Shown: positions 38,806 through 48,212, counted from the first letter of the stretch. The stretch: DNA of 64,000 nucleotides from an uncultured Bradyrhizobium sp. (GCF_947648125.1 NZ_CANSMR010000029.1:23653-87652), one strand, 5' to 3'. The notes: a model not told the origin generated them from the sequence alone. A program made the numbers and translations.

Positions 38806-40461
38806 TCAGAGGATTTTGACCGCGCTGAGCAGCGTCATGTAGATGCCCCAGGCCAGCGGAATGCCGACGAACAGCCAGAACAGGGCCGCCTTGGCGTCGA
38901 GCCCGCCAAACCCGATCCCGTAGGAACCGTGCGGTCCGGCCGCAGCGGCGCTGGCGCTCGCATCCTGCAGCTTGGCGACCTCGGCGTCGCTCATGTGCCA
39001 CTTCGAATCGACCGGCTTGATCAGGTAGTTGCAGATCAGTCCCGCGATCAGCATGGCGCACAGGATGTACATCGTCGTGTTGTAGAGCTGGTCGCGCGGC
39101 ACGCCGGCGGCAAGCTGGAATTCACGGATGTAGTTCACCACGACCGGGCCGATGATGCCGGCGGTCGACCACGCCGTCAGCAGGCGGCCATGGATCGCGC
39201 CGACGAACTGGGTGCCGAACATGTCGGCCAGATAGGCCGGCACGGTGGCGAAGCCGCCGCCATACATCGACAGGATGATGCCGAAGCCGAGCACAAACAG
39301 GAGCTTCGAGCCCATCGCGGCAAAGGTCGGCGCCAGCGCGTAGAGCGCGATGCCGAGGATGAAGAACGTGTAGTATGTGTTCTTGCGGCCGATCTTGTCC
39401 GACAGCGACGCCCAGAAGAAACGGCCGCCGATGTTGAACAGCGACAGCAATCCGGCAAAGCCGGCGGCGATCGCCGCGATCTGCGCCTTCTGTCCAGCAT
39501 CGAGCGCGTTGAAGCCGACATTGGGCAGGCCGATCAGCTTGCCCGCAAAGATCTCTTGCAGCATCGGCGAGGCCATGCCGATCACGCCAATGCCGGCCGA
39601 CACGTTGAGGCAGAGTACCCCCCAGATCAGCCAGAACTGCGGCGTCTTGTGCGCATCCTTCAGATGGACGTTCTTGGTCGAGATCATCGCGTTGGCCTTG
39701 GCCGGCGGTGTCCAGCCCTCGGGCTGCCAGCCGGCCGGCGGAATGCGATAGCGGAAGGCACCAATCATCATGAACACGAAATAGATCGCGCCCATGGCGA
39801 GGAAGGTTTCCCAGACGCCGACCGAGGTCGGGGTCTTGAAATAGTTCATCAGCTTGTCGGCCAGCGGGGCGCCGATCATCGCGCCGCCGCCGAAGCCCAT
39901 GATCGCCATGCCGGTCGCCATGCCGCGACGATCGGGGAACCATTTCACCAGCGTCGACACCGGTGAGATGTAACCGAGGCCGAGGCCGACACCGCCGATC
40001 ACGCCGGATCCAAGCCACATCAGCCAGAGCTGATGCGTGTAGACGCCCAGCGCGCCGATCACGAGGCCTCCGGCCCAGCACAGCGCCGCGACGAAGCCGG
40101 CCTTGCGCGGACCGACCTTCTCAAGCCAGCCGCCCCAGATCGCGGCTGAGACGCCGAGCAGCACGAAGAAAAGCGTATACATCCACCCGAGGCTCGCGAC
40201 CTTCCAGTCGCAAGTGGTCGTGAACAATTCCTGGACCAGCGAAATGTCCGGGCAGGCTTTCGGCGCAGTCAGGCCGATCGCGCGCGACAGCGGCAGCCAG
40301 AACACCGAGAAGCCATAGGCCATGCCGATGCACAGATGGATGCACAGCGCCGCCGGCGGCACCAGCCAGCGGTTGAAGCCGGCGGTCGCGATCGTGTGGT
40401 CCTTGTCGAGGAAACCTGCACCTGCCGCGGATACGCGTCCGGCGCTGCTCATTGTGGTCAT
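38806..40461 (-). CDS. OFA-family MFS transporter (oxalate/formate antiporter-like)
   Basis: A 551-residue major-facilitator protein, with about twelve membrane helices plus extra hydrophilic loops. Features of the OFA family are PPAALCIHLCIGMAYGFSVF in helix 1, FWLPLSRAIGL, the GLGLGYISPVSTLVKWFPDR loop and GMATGMAIMGFGGGAMIGAP. OFA proteins exchange or symport small carboxylates; the type example exchanges oxalate for formate. The real substrate here is unknown. GGGGAGGAGTCA precedes the ATG at 40461. No oxalate-degrading gene (frc/oxc) lies nearby, so oxalate is not specifically supported. Confidence 0.88.
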   Translation of the reverse strand: MTTMSSAGRVSAAGAGFLDKDHTIATAGFNRWLVPPAALCIHLCIGMAYGFSVFWLPLSRAIGLTAPKACPDISLVQELFTTTCDWKVASLGWMYTLFFVLLGVSAAIWGGWLEKVGPRKAGFVAALCWAGGLVIGALGVYTHQLWLMWLGSGVIGGVGLGLGYISPVSTLVKWFPDRRGMATGMAIMGFGGGAMIGAPLADKLMNYFKTPTSVGVWETFLAMGAIYFVFMMIGAFRYRIPPAGWQPEGWTPPAKANAMISTKNVHLKDAHKTPQFWLIWGVLCLNVSAGIGVIGMASPMLQEIFAGKLIGLPNVGFNALDAGQKAQIAAIAAGFAGLLSLFNIGGRFFWASLSDKIGRKNTYYTFFILGIALYALAPTFAAMGSKLLFVLGFGIILSMYGGGFATVPAYLADMFGTQFVGAIHGRLLTAWSTAGIIGPVVVNYIREFQLAAGVPRDQLYNTTMYILCAMLIAGLICNYLIKPVDSKWHMSDAEVAKLQDASASAAAAGPHGSYGIGFGGLDAKAALFWLFVGIPLAWGIYMTLLSAVKIL

Positions 40462-40785
40462 TGACTCCTCCCCTGCAGCCGCCGTTACGTCAGGCGCATC
40501 TGCGTCTTCGATCCCGTCTCAACCCTTTGCGGCCACCGTCAGGCGACTGCTCCGCACATTTCCTCGATGCGCCGGGACCAACCACGCGCATTCCGCAAAT
40601 GCTAACCCCCAATACGACCGGATATGCCCAGCAGTACAGCCCGTGATCTGGACGCAGGCCGGCCGTCGTCCGTCGCTGTGCCCAATCCGGGTCCACAGCT
40701 CGTCTTCGCAACCCTGCGGAGATTATCAATTCGCGCAGAATGGAAAATAGGTGTCGATTGGCAAAAGGTAGATATCTAGCCAGAT
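40462..40785. other. Intergenic region upstream of the OFA transporter
   Basis: 324 bp between the OFA transporter start and the tusA stop. I see no convincing gene. Near its right end AGATATCT and AGATCT palindromes lie four bases apart (about 40769-40786). The ribosome-binding site GGGGAGGAG lies just at its left edge, so the transporter promoter should lie within it. Confidence 0.5.
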
Positions 40786-41055
40786 CTAGCGCGTACGCGG
40801 CGCTGCAGCATTTGAATTGTCTATCGTTCCATTCGCCTTTTCGATCAGGAAAATGATCCGGGTATCGCTTCGTTCGGTGATCTCGACCTTGTCGCCGGTC
40901 TCCTGGATGAGGGCCGGGATATCGATCACCGAAAGCGGATCGGTGCAGTGCACTTCGAGGAAATCTCCCGCCGTCACGCTCTTCAGCGCCTTGCGCGTCT
41001 TCAGCGCAGGCAGCGGGCATTTCAGGCCGGTGAGATCGAGCTTCATCGTGGTCAT
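40786..41055 (-). CDS. TusA/SirA-family sulfur-carrier protein
   Basis: The 89-residue protein has the family signature LDLTGLKCPLPALKTRKALK, with the single catalytic Cys in KCPLP, and then the two-layer alpha/beta fold: DFLEVHCTDPLSVIDIPALI. TusA-like proteins carry persulfide sulfur for tRNA thiolation, molybdenum cofactor or sulfur oxidation. It has a longer C-terminal tail than E. coli TusA, ending in polar low-complexity residues. An in-frame ATG at 41046 is an equally possible start. The adjacent gene (56 bp upstream on the same strand) is mobB, which fits a molybdenum-cofactor link. Confidence 0.85.
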   Translation of the reverse strand: MTTMKLDLTGLKCPLPALKTRKALKSVTAGDFLEVHCTDPLSVIDIPALIQETGDKVEITERSDTRIIFLIEKANGTIDNSNAAAPRTR

Positions 41056-41111
41056 GGTTCGACCATGGCGAAGCCGTCATGCATCGTCAACGGCGGCACC
41101 TTCTCACCCTG

Positions 41112-41639
41112 TCAGCTTTCCGCCGCGGCCGAAGCGAGCACATCGTCGACCGGAATAGCGGAGCGCAGCATCAATTCGGCGACGTCCTCGATGTCGTCGA
41201 GATGCGCGACCGGCAGCCTGGTTTCGACCGCGACGTCGCTGGCGATCCCGACCACGCGCGGGTCGTCCGGAAACAGCAGCGGCTTGCCGTTGGCGGCGCG
41301 ATACACCTCGATCTTGTTGACCGGCTCGCGCTTGAATCCCTCGACCACGACCAGATCGACTTGCGCCATCTTGGCGAGCAGTTCCGGCAGCCGCGGCTCG
41401 CTCGCGCCGCGCAGTTCGTGCATCAGCGCCCAGCGCCGGGTCGAGGACACCAGCACCTCGGTCGCGCCGGCCTGCCGGTGCACCCAGGAGTCCTTGCCGG
41501 GAACGTCGACATCGAATTCGTGATGGGCGTGCTTGATCACGGAGACGCGCAAGGCCCGGCCAAGCAGATAGGGGATCACCCGCGACAGCAGGGTGGTCTT
41601 GCCGGCTCCGCTCCAGCCCGCGAGGCCTATCACTTTCAT
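41112..41639 (-). CDS. mobB: Molybdopterin-guanine dinucleotide biosynthesis accessory protein
   Basis: MobB is a P-loop GTPase that helps MobA attach GMP to molybdopterin. The 175-residue protein starts MKVIGLAGWSGAGKTTLLSR, with the Walker A motif GWSGAGKTT. It has VSVIKHAHHEFDVDVPGKDS (the KHAHH.FD..GKDS signature of MobB), SWVHRQAGA and VDLVVVEGFK for GTP binding. I chose the ATG at 41639, which gives the family N-terminus; an in-frame ATG at 41669 would add ten residues. Two MoeA-type genes lie about 5 kb further on. Confidence 0.92.
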   Translation of the reverse strand: MKVIGLAGWSGAGKTTLLSRVIPYLLGRALRVSVIKHAHHEFDVDVPGKDSWVHRQAGATEVLVSSTRRWALMHELRGASEPRLPELLAKMAQVDLVVVEGFKREPVNKIEVYRAANGKPLLFPDDPRVVGIASDVAVETRLPVAHLDDIEDVAELMLRSAIPVDDVLASAAAES

Positions 41640-41864
41640 ACGCAATCTCCGCAGACATATAACGTCCAATGCTGCTTATATCAGCCTTGACGCAATGTCA
41701 TGCCAGCCCCGCCAGCGGATGGCGATCGATCAGGCTCCCGGGAGGATCGCCTTAGGAAGCTCCTGGACCAGCTGCAGCAGTGCAAATGCGAGCAGACCGC
41801 CCATAAGGGCAATATTAACGGCATTTGCCGTACCAGTTCTCCCGATCAATGGGAGGCCTGTCCA

Positions 41865-44426
41865 GTGCCCAATCGTGATGGTGTTCGAGACGCCATAAGC
41901 CTGAAGAACAGGGTTCTGGTCACCGCGATCTTTCTGGCATCGGGCGCGGCATCCCTGATCCTCCAGGTTCTCTGGTTCAAGCAACTGCAATTCGTGCTGG
42001 GAAGCGCGACCGTCTCCGTAAGCGTTACGGTGGCGAGCTTCTTTTTCGGGCTCTCCCTGGGCAGCGCTTTCGGGGGCCGGATCGCCGACACCGTCAGCCG
42101 CCCCCTGAGAATCTATGGCTTTCTCGAACTCGCGCTCGCGGTCGTTTCCCTGGCGGTGACCGCGTTCCTGTCGCATTGGTCGACATGGGTGGGCTGGCTG
42201 TCGCCCATGCTGGACCTCGAGTCTCCACTCCGGTTGCCGCTCATGGTCGCGCTGTCGCTCGCCATCCTGTCGCTGCCGACGATGCTGATGGGCGCGACCC
42301 TGCCCTTCCTCGTGAAATTCCTGACCCGCACGCAAACCGATCTCGCCAATCGCATCGGCCTGCTCTACGGGTTCAACACCCTGGGCGCCGCGATCGGCAC
42401 CCTGGCCGTCGGCTTTGTCCTGATGGGCGTCTGGGGGATCACAGGATCGGGCCTCGTCGCGGCAGGCCTGTATGTCTGCGTCAGCGGCGTGGCCCTGCTC
42501 CTCGCGCGCGGCGCAAGCCCCCTGTCGCCGGTCGCCGCGGAAGCGCCGGCGCAAACCGCCGGACCGGGGCATCGCGGGACGTCCATGCTCATCGCGATCT
42601 TCGCGTGCTCCGGATTCGTGTCCATCGCCTATGAAGTCGTCTGGTTCCGCTTCCTGACCAATGTCAGCACCTCGAGTGTTTACGCCTTCTCCGGCATGCT
42701 CGGCGTTTACCTGCTGGGCTTGGTGATCGGCGCCCTGATCTGCGCGAGGCTGCTCGCACCGCGCAAGGATCAACTGCTGCGATACTTCGCCGTCACGCAG
42801 CTGCTCATCGCGGTTGCGGCCACGCTGACCGTCGGAATACTCGGCAAGGCGCGCACGGTGGAAGCAGCGCTGTCTCCCATCGTATCGGGCCTAGTTCCAG
42901 TCCCGGCGCAGGCGCTCTTGGGAGGTGACGTTTCATTCTTCCTGATCTGTGCCGTTGCCCTGTTGTTGCCGACCACGCTTATCGGCATCAGCTTTCCCCT
43001 GGCCAGCGAATTGACCGTGATGCAGATGAGCGCACTGGGCAGCCGGATCGGCACGCTCTACGCCTTGAACACGATTGGCGGCGTGGTGGGCTCCCTGTCG
43101 GCAGGGTTTCTTCTGATCCCCTATCTGGGCAGCCAAGGGGCGCTCACCGCCCTGATTGTTCTGAACGTGCTGCTCTTTGTCGCGACCACCGTATCGCAAC
43201 CGGGTCTTGTGAAAGAAAGCAGCCTGTGGCGGCAAGGGGCAGTCGCAGCAAGCATCATCACCGCAGCGCTCCTGCTCTTCACCCCACATTATCTGGAACG
43301 GGTCCTGACCGCGATCGAAGGCGGCAATGTCCTCGAACTGCGCGAAACCAAACAAGCAACATTTGCGGTGGTCGAGTATCGCGAGAAGGCGGCGGGCACC
43401 TATCAGCAGCTGGTGGTGAATTCGAAGAGCTATGCCAACAACCGTCCCGAGGGCCGACGCTACATGGCCGCGATGGGGCACTATCCCATTCTGCTGCACC
43501 CGGGCCCGGTTGAAACGGCTGTTGTGATTTGCATCGGGACCGGAACCACGGTGGGTGCGGTCAGCACCCATCAGGAACTAAAATCCATCGACGCGGTCGA
43601 TCTGGCTCCGACGGTTTTCGAGTTTGCGCCCCACTTCGTGCCGATCAACAAGCAGTTCTATCAAAATCCCAAGGTCCATCAGATCGTCGCGGACGGGCGC
43701 CACTTCCTGCTGGGAACCAACGAGACATTCGACGTCATCACCCTCGAGCCCCCGCCGCCCCATGACGCCGGCGTCATCAACCTCTACACAGAGGAATTCT
43801 ATGCGCTGGCAAAGCAGAAGATGCGCCCCGGCGCCGTTCTCGCGCAGTGGGTGCCGCTGGATTTCAACCGCGGCATTCTTCCGAAGATGATCCTCAAGGC
43901 CATGATGGGCCAGTTCAAGCACGTCTCCCTGTGGCTGCCGTCCAGAATGGAAGGCGTGGCCATCGCCTCCGATGAACCGCTGACAATCGATCCTCGCGTG
44001 CTCGCCACGCGCATGTCGAAGCCGGGGGTGGCTGAAGACCTGACAGCCAACGGCCTGCGCTCGCCCGAGGATTTCCTGGCGACGTTCATCGCCGCTGATG
44101 AAAAGCTCGCGGCCTTTGTCAAGGATGTGCCTAGCCTCACGGATGATCGGCCGCGCCTCGAATATTACAACTGGTATCCGCTCAGTTCGGTCAGCGTGGA
44201 CGAACTGAAGCGCCTCCGCGAGCCCGTCGAAACTTATCTTGCCGACAAATCCATCGACGAGGCCCGTCTCGACACCGCGCGCACGGTGGCCAATGCGATT
44301 CTGGATGAGCACCAGGCCACGGCTGAGGGCGACAAGTCCGCGGCCCGCGCCGCGCTTCGCCTGGCCGTCAAACTGGATCCGGATAACTCCTACGTCGGCT
44401 TCCTGGACCGCAAGCTGCGCGAGTGA
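41865..44426 (+). CDS. Membrane-anchored spermidine-synthase-like protein (fused MFS/SpeE)
   Basis: This 853-residue protein joins about 12-14 membrane helices (about 15-490) to a soluble Rossmann domain (about 510-780). The soluble part has VICIGTGTTVGAVSTHQELK, the aminopropyltransferase-like nucleotide loop, then SIDAVDLAPTVFEFAPHFVP and VIVTLEPPPPHDAGV-like residues where synthases have the acidic catalytic loop. A C-terminal helical region follows. Such 'fused MFS/spermidine synthase' proteins are widespread; their substrate is not known. The GTG at 41865 is chosen because GGGAGG lies eight bases upstream. An ATG at 41700 would add 55 residues with no family likeness. Confidence 0.78.
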   Translation: MPNRDGVRDAISLKNRVLVTAIFLASGAASLILQVLWFKQLQFVLGSATVSVSVTVASFFFGLSLGSAFGGRIADTVSRPLRIYGFLELALAVVSLAVTAFLSHWSTWVGWLSPMLDLESPLRLPLMVALSLAILSLPTMLMGATLPFLVKFLTRTQTDLANRIGLLYGFNTLGAAIGTLAVGFVLMGVWGITGSGLVAAGLYVCVSGVALLLARGASPLSPVAAEAPAQTAGPGHRGTSMLIAIFACSGFVSIAYEVVWFRFLTNVSTSSVYAFSGMLGVYLLGLVIGALICARLLAPRKDQLLRYFAVTQLLIAVAATLTVGILGKARTVEAALSPIVSGLVPVPAQALLGGDVSFFLICAVALLLPTTLIGISFPLASELTVMQMSALGSRIGTLYALNTIGGVVGSLSAGFLLIPYLGSQGALTALIVLNVLLFVATTVSQPGLVKESSLWRQGAVAASIITAALLLFTPHYLERVLTAIEGGNVLELRETKQATFAVVEYREKAAGTYQQLVVNSKSYANNRPEGRRYMAAMGHYPILLHPGPVETAVVICIGTGTTVGAVSTHQELKSIDAVDLAPTVFEFAPHFVPINKQFYQNPKVHQIVADGRHFLLGTNETFDVITLEPPPPHDAGVINLYTEEFYALAKQKMRPGAVLAQWVPLDFNRGILPKMILKAMMGQFKHVSLWLPSRMEGVAIASDEPLTIDPRVLATRMSKPGVAEDLTANGLRSPEDFLATFIAADEKLAAFVKDVPSLTDDRPRLEYYNWYPLSSVSVDELKRLREPVETYLADKSIDEARLDTARTVANAILDEHQATAEGDKSAARAALRLAVKLDPDNSYVGFLDRKLRE

Positions 44427-44539
44427 TCGGGCAACCTCCTGGAGGATCGCCTTCGGAGACTATCCAGCGGATATACCTCGAAGTTTCCAATGCACCGGTC
44501 GACCGGAACACGATATTGTGGCGTACCGGAGCACCACCT

Positions 44540-44851
44540 ATGCCTCGCTCGCCTTCGATCGTGCCGCACCAAATCGACCACGACACCTATCTGGTGCTGA
44601 ACGATTTCGGCCGGCTCGGCCGCGCCTGGTGCGAGACCGACGAGGAAGGCACCGACCGGAAGACGCTGATCCGTCGCCTCCTCGATGACCAGTACAGCCA
44701 TCCGGTCCGCATCATAGCCTTCAATACCAGCGAAGGATGGTCGCGCGACGTCACGACCGATATTGCCGACGAGCTGCGGCGCCGTTTCGTCGAATACGAT
44801 GAGATCCCGCGCTCCGTGCTGGAGTTCGTCGAGATGGCCATGCGGCACTGA
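44540..44851 (+). CDS. Conserved small acidic protein, 103 aa
   Basis: The protein runs MPRSPSIVPHQIDHDTYLVL, NDFGRLGRAWCETDEEGTDR, then RLLDDQYSHPVRIIAFNTSE and GWSRDVTTDIADELRRRFVE. It is a compact soluble protein. I recall close relatives in Bradyrhizobium as hypothetical proteins, but no function is assigned. The ATG at 44540 is the natural start; the frame is open to 44423, but the extra residues lack this character. It follows the spermidine-synthase-like gene by about 110 bp and is followed by a repeat-rich stretch. Confidence 0.65.
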   Translation: MPRSPSIVPHQIDHDTYLVLNDFGRLGRAWCETDEEGTDRKTLIRRLLDDQYSHPVRIIAFNTSEGWSRDVTTDIADELRRRFVEYDEIPRSVLEFVEMAMRH

Positions 44852-44907
44852 GCTGGATCCGCCACCGCGCCGAGACGTGCGGCAAAACAACCCGACGGGC
44901 AACTCTC

Positions 44908-44957
44908 TTCAGCAACAACACCTTGTGGTTATGAGTCCCTGCTTTCGCAGGGACGAT
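44908..44957. repeat. Half copy of repeat family C
   Basis: The 50 bp CTTCAGCAACAACACCTTGT.. ending in the hairpin GTCCCTGCTTTCGCAGGGAC (44935-44954) match, with changes, the right half of the element at 45058-45108 (CTTCAACAACACGAACCTGT.., GGGTCC TGGCTTTCGCCAGGACGA). It lies 30 bp left of that complete copy. The 280-bp gap 44852-45131 is made of these two elements and holds no gene that I can support. Confidence 0.75.
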
Positions 44958-44987
44958 GATTGAGGTGGGCAATACCACACGTTCACC

Positions 44988-45109
44988 GTCGTCCTGGCGA
45001 AAGCCAGGACCCATTACCCCAAATCTCAATTGGTGCGCGACGCTGGGGCCACAGCCCTCTTCAACAACACGAACCTGTGGTTATGGGTCCTGGCTTTCGC
45101 CAGGACGAC
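44988..45109. repeat. Inverted-terminal palindromic repeat, family C copy 2
   Basis: The ends GTCGTCCTGGCGAAAGCCAG (44988) and TGGCTTTCGCCAGGACGAC (ending 45109) are the same as those of the element at 30263-30379; the centre differs. The right half is repeated in a degraded form at 44908-44957. It ends just before the stop of the molybdopterin gene at 45132 and may end transcription from either side. Confidence 0.88.
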
Positions 45110-45131
45110 GGCGGTGAATGTCGTGGATCGC

Positions 45132-47081
45132 CTACGCCGGCCTGAACCCCGCCGCTGTCAATGCAGCCCGTCGCTCATCCGATGCCAGCGCGTCGAGAAA
45201 TGCCTGCACCGCAGGCCGCTGCTTGCGCACTGTGACCAGCGCGAAGTCGTAGTGCTCTTCGGCAAGCGGAATGAAACCGAGCCCGGACGCACGGGCGACC
45301 GGCGCGATGGTCATGCCCCAGTCCGCGCGATGCTGCGCCACCGCGGCTGCAACCGCGTTGTGCGAGCGCGGCTGATTCCAGTAGCCGTCGGGCCGGCCGC
45401 CCGCCAGCAGGCGATCGATCAGGATGCGCGTGCCGGCGCCCTGGTTGCGATTGACCATGATGCAGGCGGGATCCGCCAGCGCGGCGCGAACCGCCTCTTC
45501 TGCGCTCAAGCCGGCAAAACGTGTATCGTCCTTGCGGAACACGATGCCCTGCATGCGCCGCCAGCCCGGCACGAGCTCGAGGCCATCGGCCAGATACGGC
45601 GTGTTGTAGGTCTCGGTCTTGTCGTCGAACAGATGGATCGGAGCGAGATCGCATTCGCCGCGCTTGGCGGCGGCCAGCCCACCGAGACTGCCGACCGCGA
45701 TCGAACGCACCACAAGGCCGGCCTGCGCCAGCGGTGCGGTGACGAGATCGAGCCCGGTACAATGGCTGCCGACGATGACCAGATCAGGCACCCGCACATG
45801 CGGCGTGAACAGCGTCACCTCGGCGTCGCTGCCGGCCGGCAGCTGGTCGGCAAGCGCCTCGATCTTCAGGAAGCCGTCGGCCTGCGCGAACGAAGTGATC
45901 GCCCCCGAGCCCTTGCCGCTGGGATAGGCGATCAGGCCGTCGGCGCCTTCGACCAGCGACACCATCACGAACTCGGTACGCCCGAGCTCGGAGGCGATCC
46001 GCACCGGCACCTTCGCCGCCACCTTGGCATCCGGCCGCGGCGGCAGGCCGGCCATTCGCCGCAGCACCGGCACAATCATGTCGTGGAAGGTGAACATCGC
46101 CGAGGTCGGAAAGCCCGGCAGGATGATTACCGGCTTGCCGTCGCAGACCGCAAGGCACAGCGGCTTGCCCGGCTTCAGCGCCACGCCATGCGCGATGATG
46201 CCGGGCTTGCCGAGCCTGCCGATGATCCGGTGCGAGACGTCGCCCGCGCCCTTGGAAGTGCCGCCCGACAGCACCAGCATGTCGCTGTCCGCCAGCGCCT
46301 TGCGCATCGCGGCTTCGAGCATCGCCTCATCGTCCGCGATCGCGCCAAGGAACGCTGCGTCACCGCCGTTCTCGGCAATCGCCGCGGTGACGATCGCGCC
46401 ATTGGTGTCGTAGATCGCGGCCGGCCGCAGCGTCTCACCGGGCTGCACCAGTTCGTCGCCGGTCGAGAGGATCGCGACGCGCGGCCGGCACGTCACGACG
46501 ACTTCGGCGATGCCGCAGGCCGCGAGCATACCGATCTCGCGCGAGCCAATGATCGTGCCCGCGCGCAACAGCGCCTCGCCGCGCGCGATGTCGGAGCCGG
46601 CATAGGACACGAACTGCCCCGGCGACACCGCGCGCCGGACCTCGATGGCACCATTGCCAGCGGGTTGGGTGTGCTCGACCATCACGATCGCATCCGCACC
46701 GCGCGGCACCGGACCGCCGGTCGCAATCGCAGTCGCGGTGCCCGGGAGCACCGGCCGGGTCGGCGCGGTGCCGCACGAAATGGTCTCGTCGTTCAGCGCG
46801 AGTTGCACCGCCGCGCTCTCGCCTGCGCTTGCGAGATCGGCGGAGCGCACGGCAAAGCCGTCGACATTGGAGCGATCGAACGGCGGCACGTCGATCGGCG
46901 CCACCACGTCCTCCGCCAGCGCGCGGCCGAGCGCGTCAGCGAGCAGCCGCGTCTCGGATGGCAATTGGCGCGGGAACAGCGCCGCCTCGAAGCGCGAGAT
47001 CGCCTCCTCGCGCGACAGGATGGTCAGGAACTGGTCCTGCTCGACGGATGGGCTGGGTTTCGGCGTGAAAATATTGGTCAT
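45132..47081 (-). CDS. MoeA-type molybdopterin protein fused to a substrate-binding-like domain
   Basis: The first about 420 residues are MoeA-like (molybdenum insertion into molybdopterin): PPFDRSNVDGFAVRSADL, VMVEHTQPAG, ILSTGDELVQPGE, VLSGGTSKGAGDVSHRII and PGFPTSAMFTFHDM. The remaining about 210 residues form a PBP-like domain (PF12727 type, from memory): VPDLVIVGSHCTGLDLVTAP, GLAAAKRGECDLAPIHLFD, NRNQGAGTRILIDRLLAGG. This combination is known in MoeA/LysR-type proteins, where the second domain probably senses molybdate or molybdopterin. The next MoeA-type gene is 9 bp upstream. Total length 649. Confidence 0.85.
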   Translation of the reverse strand: MTNIFTPKPSPSVEQDQFLTILSREEAISRFEAALFPRQLPSETRLLADALGRALAEDVVAPIDVPPFDRSNVDGFAVRSADLASAGESAAVQLALNDETISCGTAPTRPVLPGTATAIATGGPVPRGADAIVMVEHTQPAGNGAIEVRRAVSPGQFVSYAGSDIARGEALLRAGTIIGSREIGMLAACGIAEVVVTCRPRVAILSTGDELVQPGETLRPAAIYDTNGAIVTAAIAENGGDAAFLGAIADDEAMLEAAMRKALADSDMLVLSGGTSKGAGDVSHRIIGRLGKPGIIAHGVALKPGKPLCLAVCDGKPVIILPGFPTSAMFTFHDMIVPVLRRMAGLPPRPDAKVAAKVPVRIASELGRTEFVMVSLVEGADGLIAYPSGKGSGAITSFAQADGFLKIEALADQLPAGSDAEVTLFTPHVRVPDLVIVGSHCTGLDLVTAPLAQAGLVVRSIAVGSLGGLAAAKRGECDLAPIHLFDDKTETYNTPYLADGLELVPGWRRMQGIVFRKDDTRFAGLSAEEAVRAALADPACIMVNRNQGAGTRILIDRLLAGGRPDGYWNQPRSHNAVAAAVAQHRADWGMTIAPVARASGLGFIPLAEEHYDFALVTVRKQRPAVQAFLDALASDERRAALTAAGFRPA

Positions 47082-47090
47082 TTCGGGAAC

Positions 47091-48212
47091 TCACTCCCGC
47101 AACATATAGGCATCGACAACCGTGCCCGCAGCGAAGCCCTCCGCGGCGCCGGGCACGATCAGCAGGCCTTCGGCACGCGCGATGGCATCGAGCGACAGGT
47201 CCCCGATCGCAAGCGCCGCCCAAAAACCTTGCTGAGAGCCTTGCCGACGCGTCAGCAGCACGACCTCCGCTATGCCGACGCCGGAGGCGATCTTGCGTTC
47301 CAGCGGCAGGGCAAGCGATTTGCGCGGGCGTCGGCCCGACAGGCGGTCGAGCAGTGGAAGCGCAATCGCCCACCAGGCTGCGAAAGCCTGATCCGGCGCG
47401 CCCGGCAAGGCGACGACCGGCGTTGCGTCGATCCGGCCGACCGCTGCGGTGCGCCCCGGCTGCAACGCAATGCCGTGCGCGATCAGCGTGCCGCACCTCG
47501 CCAGCGCATTCACCGCCGCATCGGTGTGGCCAACGCCGGTGCCACCGATCGCGACGATCAGGTCGCAGCCGGCGGTCTCAAGTGCGTTTGCAATTGCCGT
47601 CACGTCGGGCGCCGCCTCGGCATAGACGATCTCAGCGCCCGCGAGGCGCGCGGTGTCGGCGATCAGTTGCGCGGTCAGCTGGCCGTTGCAGATGTTGACG
47701 ATGCGAAGCCGGGGCCGCCGGACGCGCAACAGGTCCAGTCCGGCCGCGCGTGCGAGCAGCAGACCGCGCGGCAGCAGCGGCTCTCCCGCCGTGATCACGG
47801 CACGCCCAACCGCGATGTCGCTGCCGGCACGCCGGACGCCCTGCCCCGGGATGGCTTCGGCGAGCACCTGCGGAAGCGGACCGGAGGTGTCGACGGCATC
47901 GGCATCGACCACGCAGTCGGTGCCGTCGGGCATCGCCGCGCCGGCCGCCACCCAGACCGGCGGTCCGGCCAGCGGCAGCGGCGCATAGGAGGACGCACCG
48001 ACCAGATCATTGGCGCGCATCGCCCAGCCGTCACCAACGGCGATGTCATGCAACGGGTATGCGCGCAGGGCCGGCATCTCGGCTGCAACGCAGCGCAAGG
48101 CGTCGGCCGGCGGCAGCTCGATCGGCTGGACCGGCGCGAGGTCGCGCAGCACGGCGGCCAGCGCCGCATCGAGCGGGGTGAGCGAAGCCGGAAGGCGCTG
48201 GGCGGTGACCAT
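47091..48212 (-). CDS. MoeA-like molybdopterin-binding protein
   Basis: A 373-residue MoeA-family protein. It keeps MPALRAYPLHDIAVGDGWAM and VDADAVDTSGPLPQVLAEAI, the molybdopterin-binding GGTGVGHTDAA loop, HGIALQPGRTAAVGRIDATP and VVALPGAPDQAFAAWWAI. Its motifs are looser than those of the adjacent gene: the usual DG.A. motif reads VGDGWAM. It might carry out the adenylated-molybdopterin step with its neighbour or have a specialised role. It is the first gene of this two-gene minus-strand unit and is divergent from the SBP at 48396. Confidence 0.8.
   Translation of the reverse strand: MVTAQRLPASLTPLDAALAAVLRDLAPVQPIELPPADALRCVAAEMPALRAYPLHDIAVGDGWAMRANDLVGASSYAPLPLAGPPVWVAAGAAMPDGTDCVVDADAVDTSGPLPQVLAEAIPGQGVRRAGSDIAVGRAVITAGEPLLPRGLLLARAAGLDLLRVRRPRLRIVNICNGQLTAQLIADTARLAGAEIVYAEAAPDVTAIANALETAGCDLIVAIGGTGVGHTDAAVNALARCGTLIAHGIALQPGRTAAVGRIDATPVVALPGAPDQAFAAWWAIALPLLDRLSGRRPRKSLALPLERKIASGVGIAEVVLLTRRQGSQQGFWAALAIGDLSLDAIARAEGLLIVPGAAEGFAAGTVVDAYMLRE

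Noticed and set aside
41741-44453. 13-bp direct repeats GGAGGATCGCCTT at 41741 and 44441 flanking the spermidine-synthase-like gene
   Set aside because: Several 13-bp matches are expected by chance in 64 kb at this composition, and nothing else at the two sites points to an insertion.
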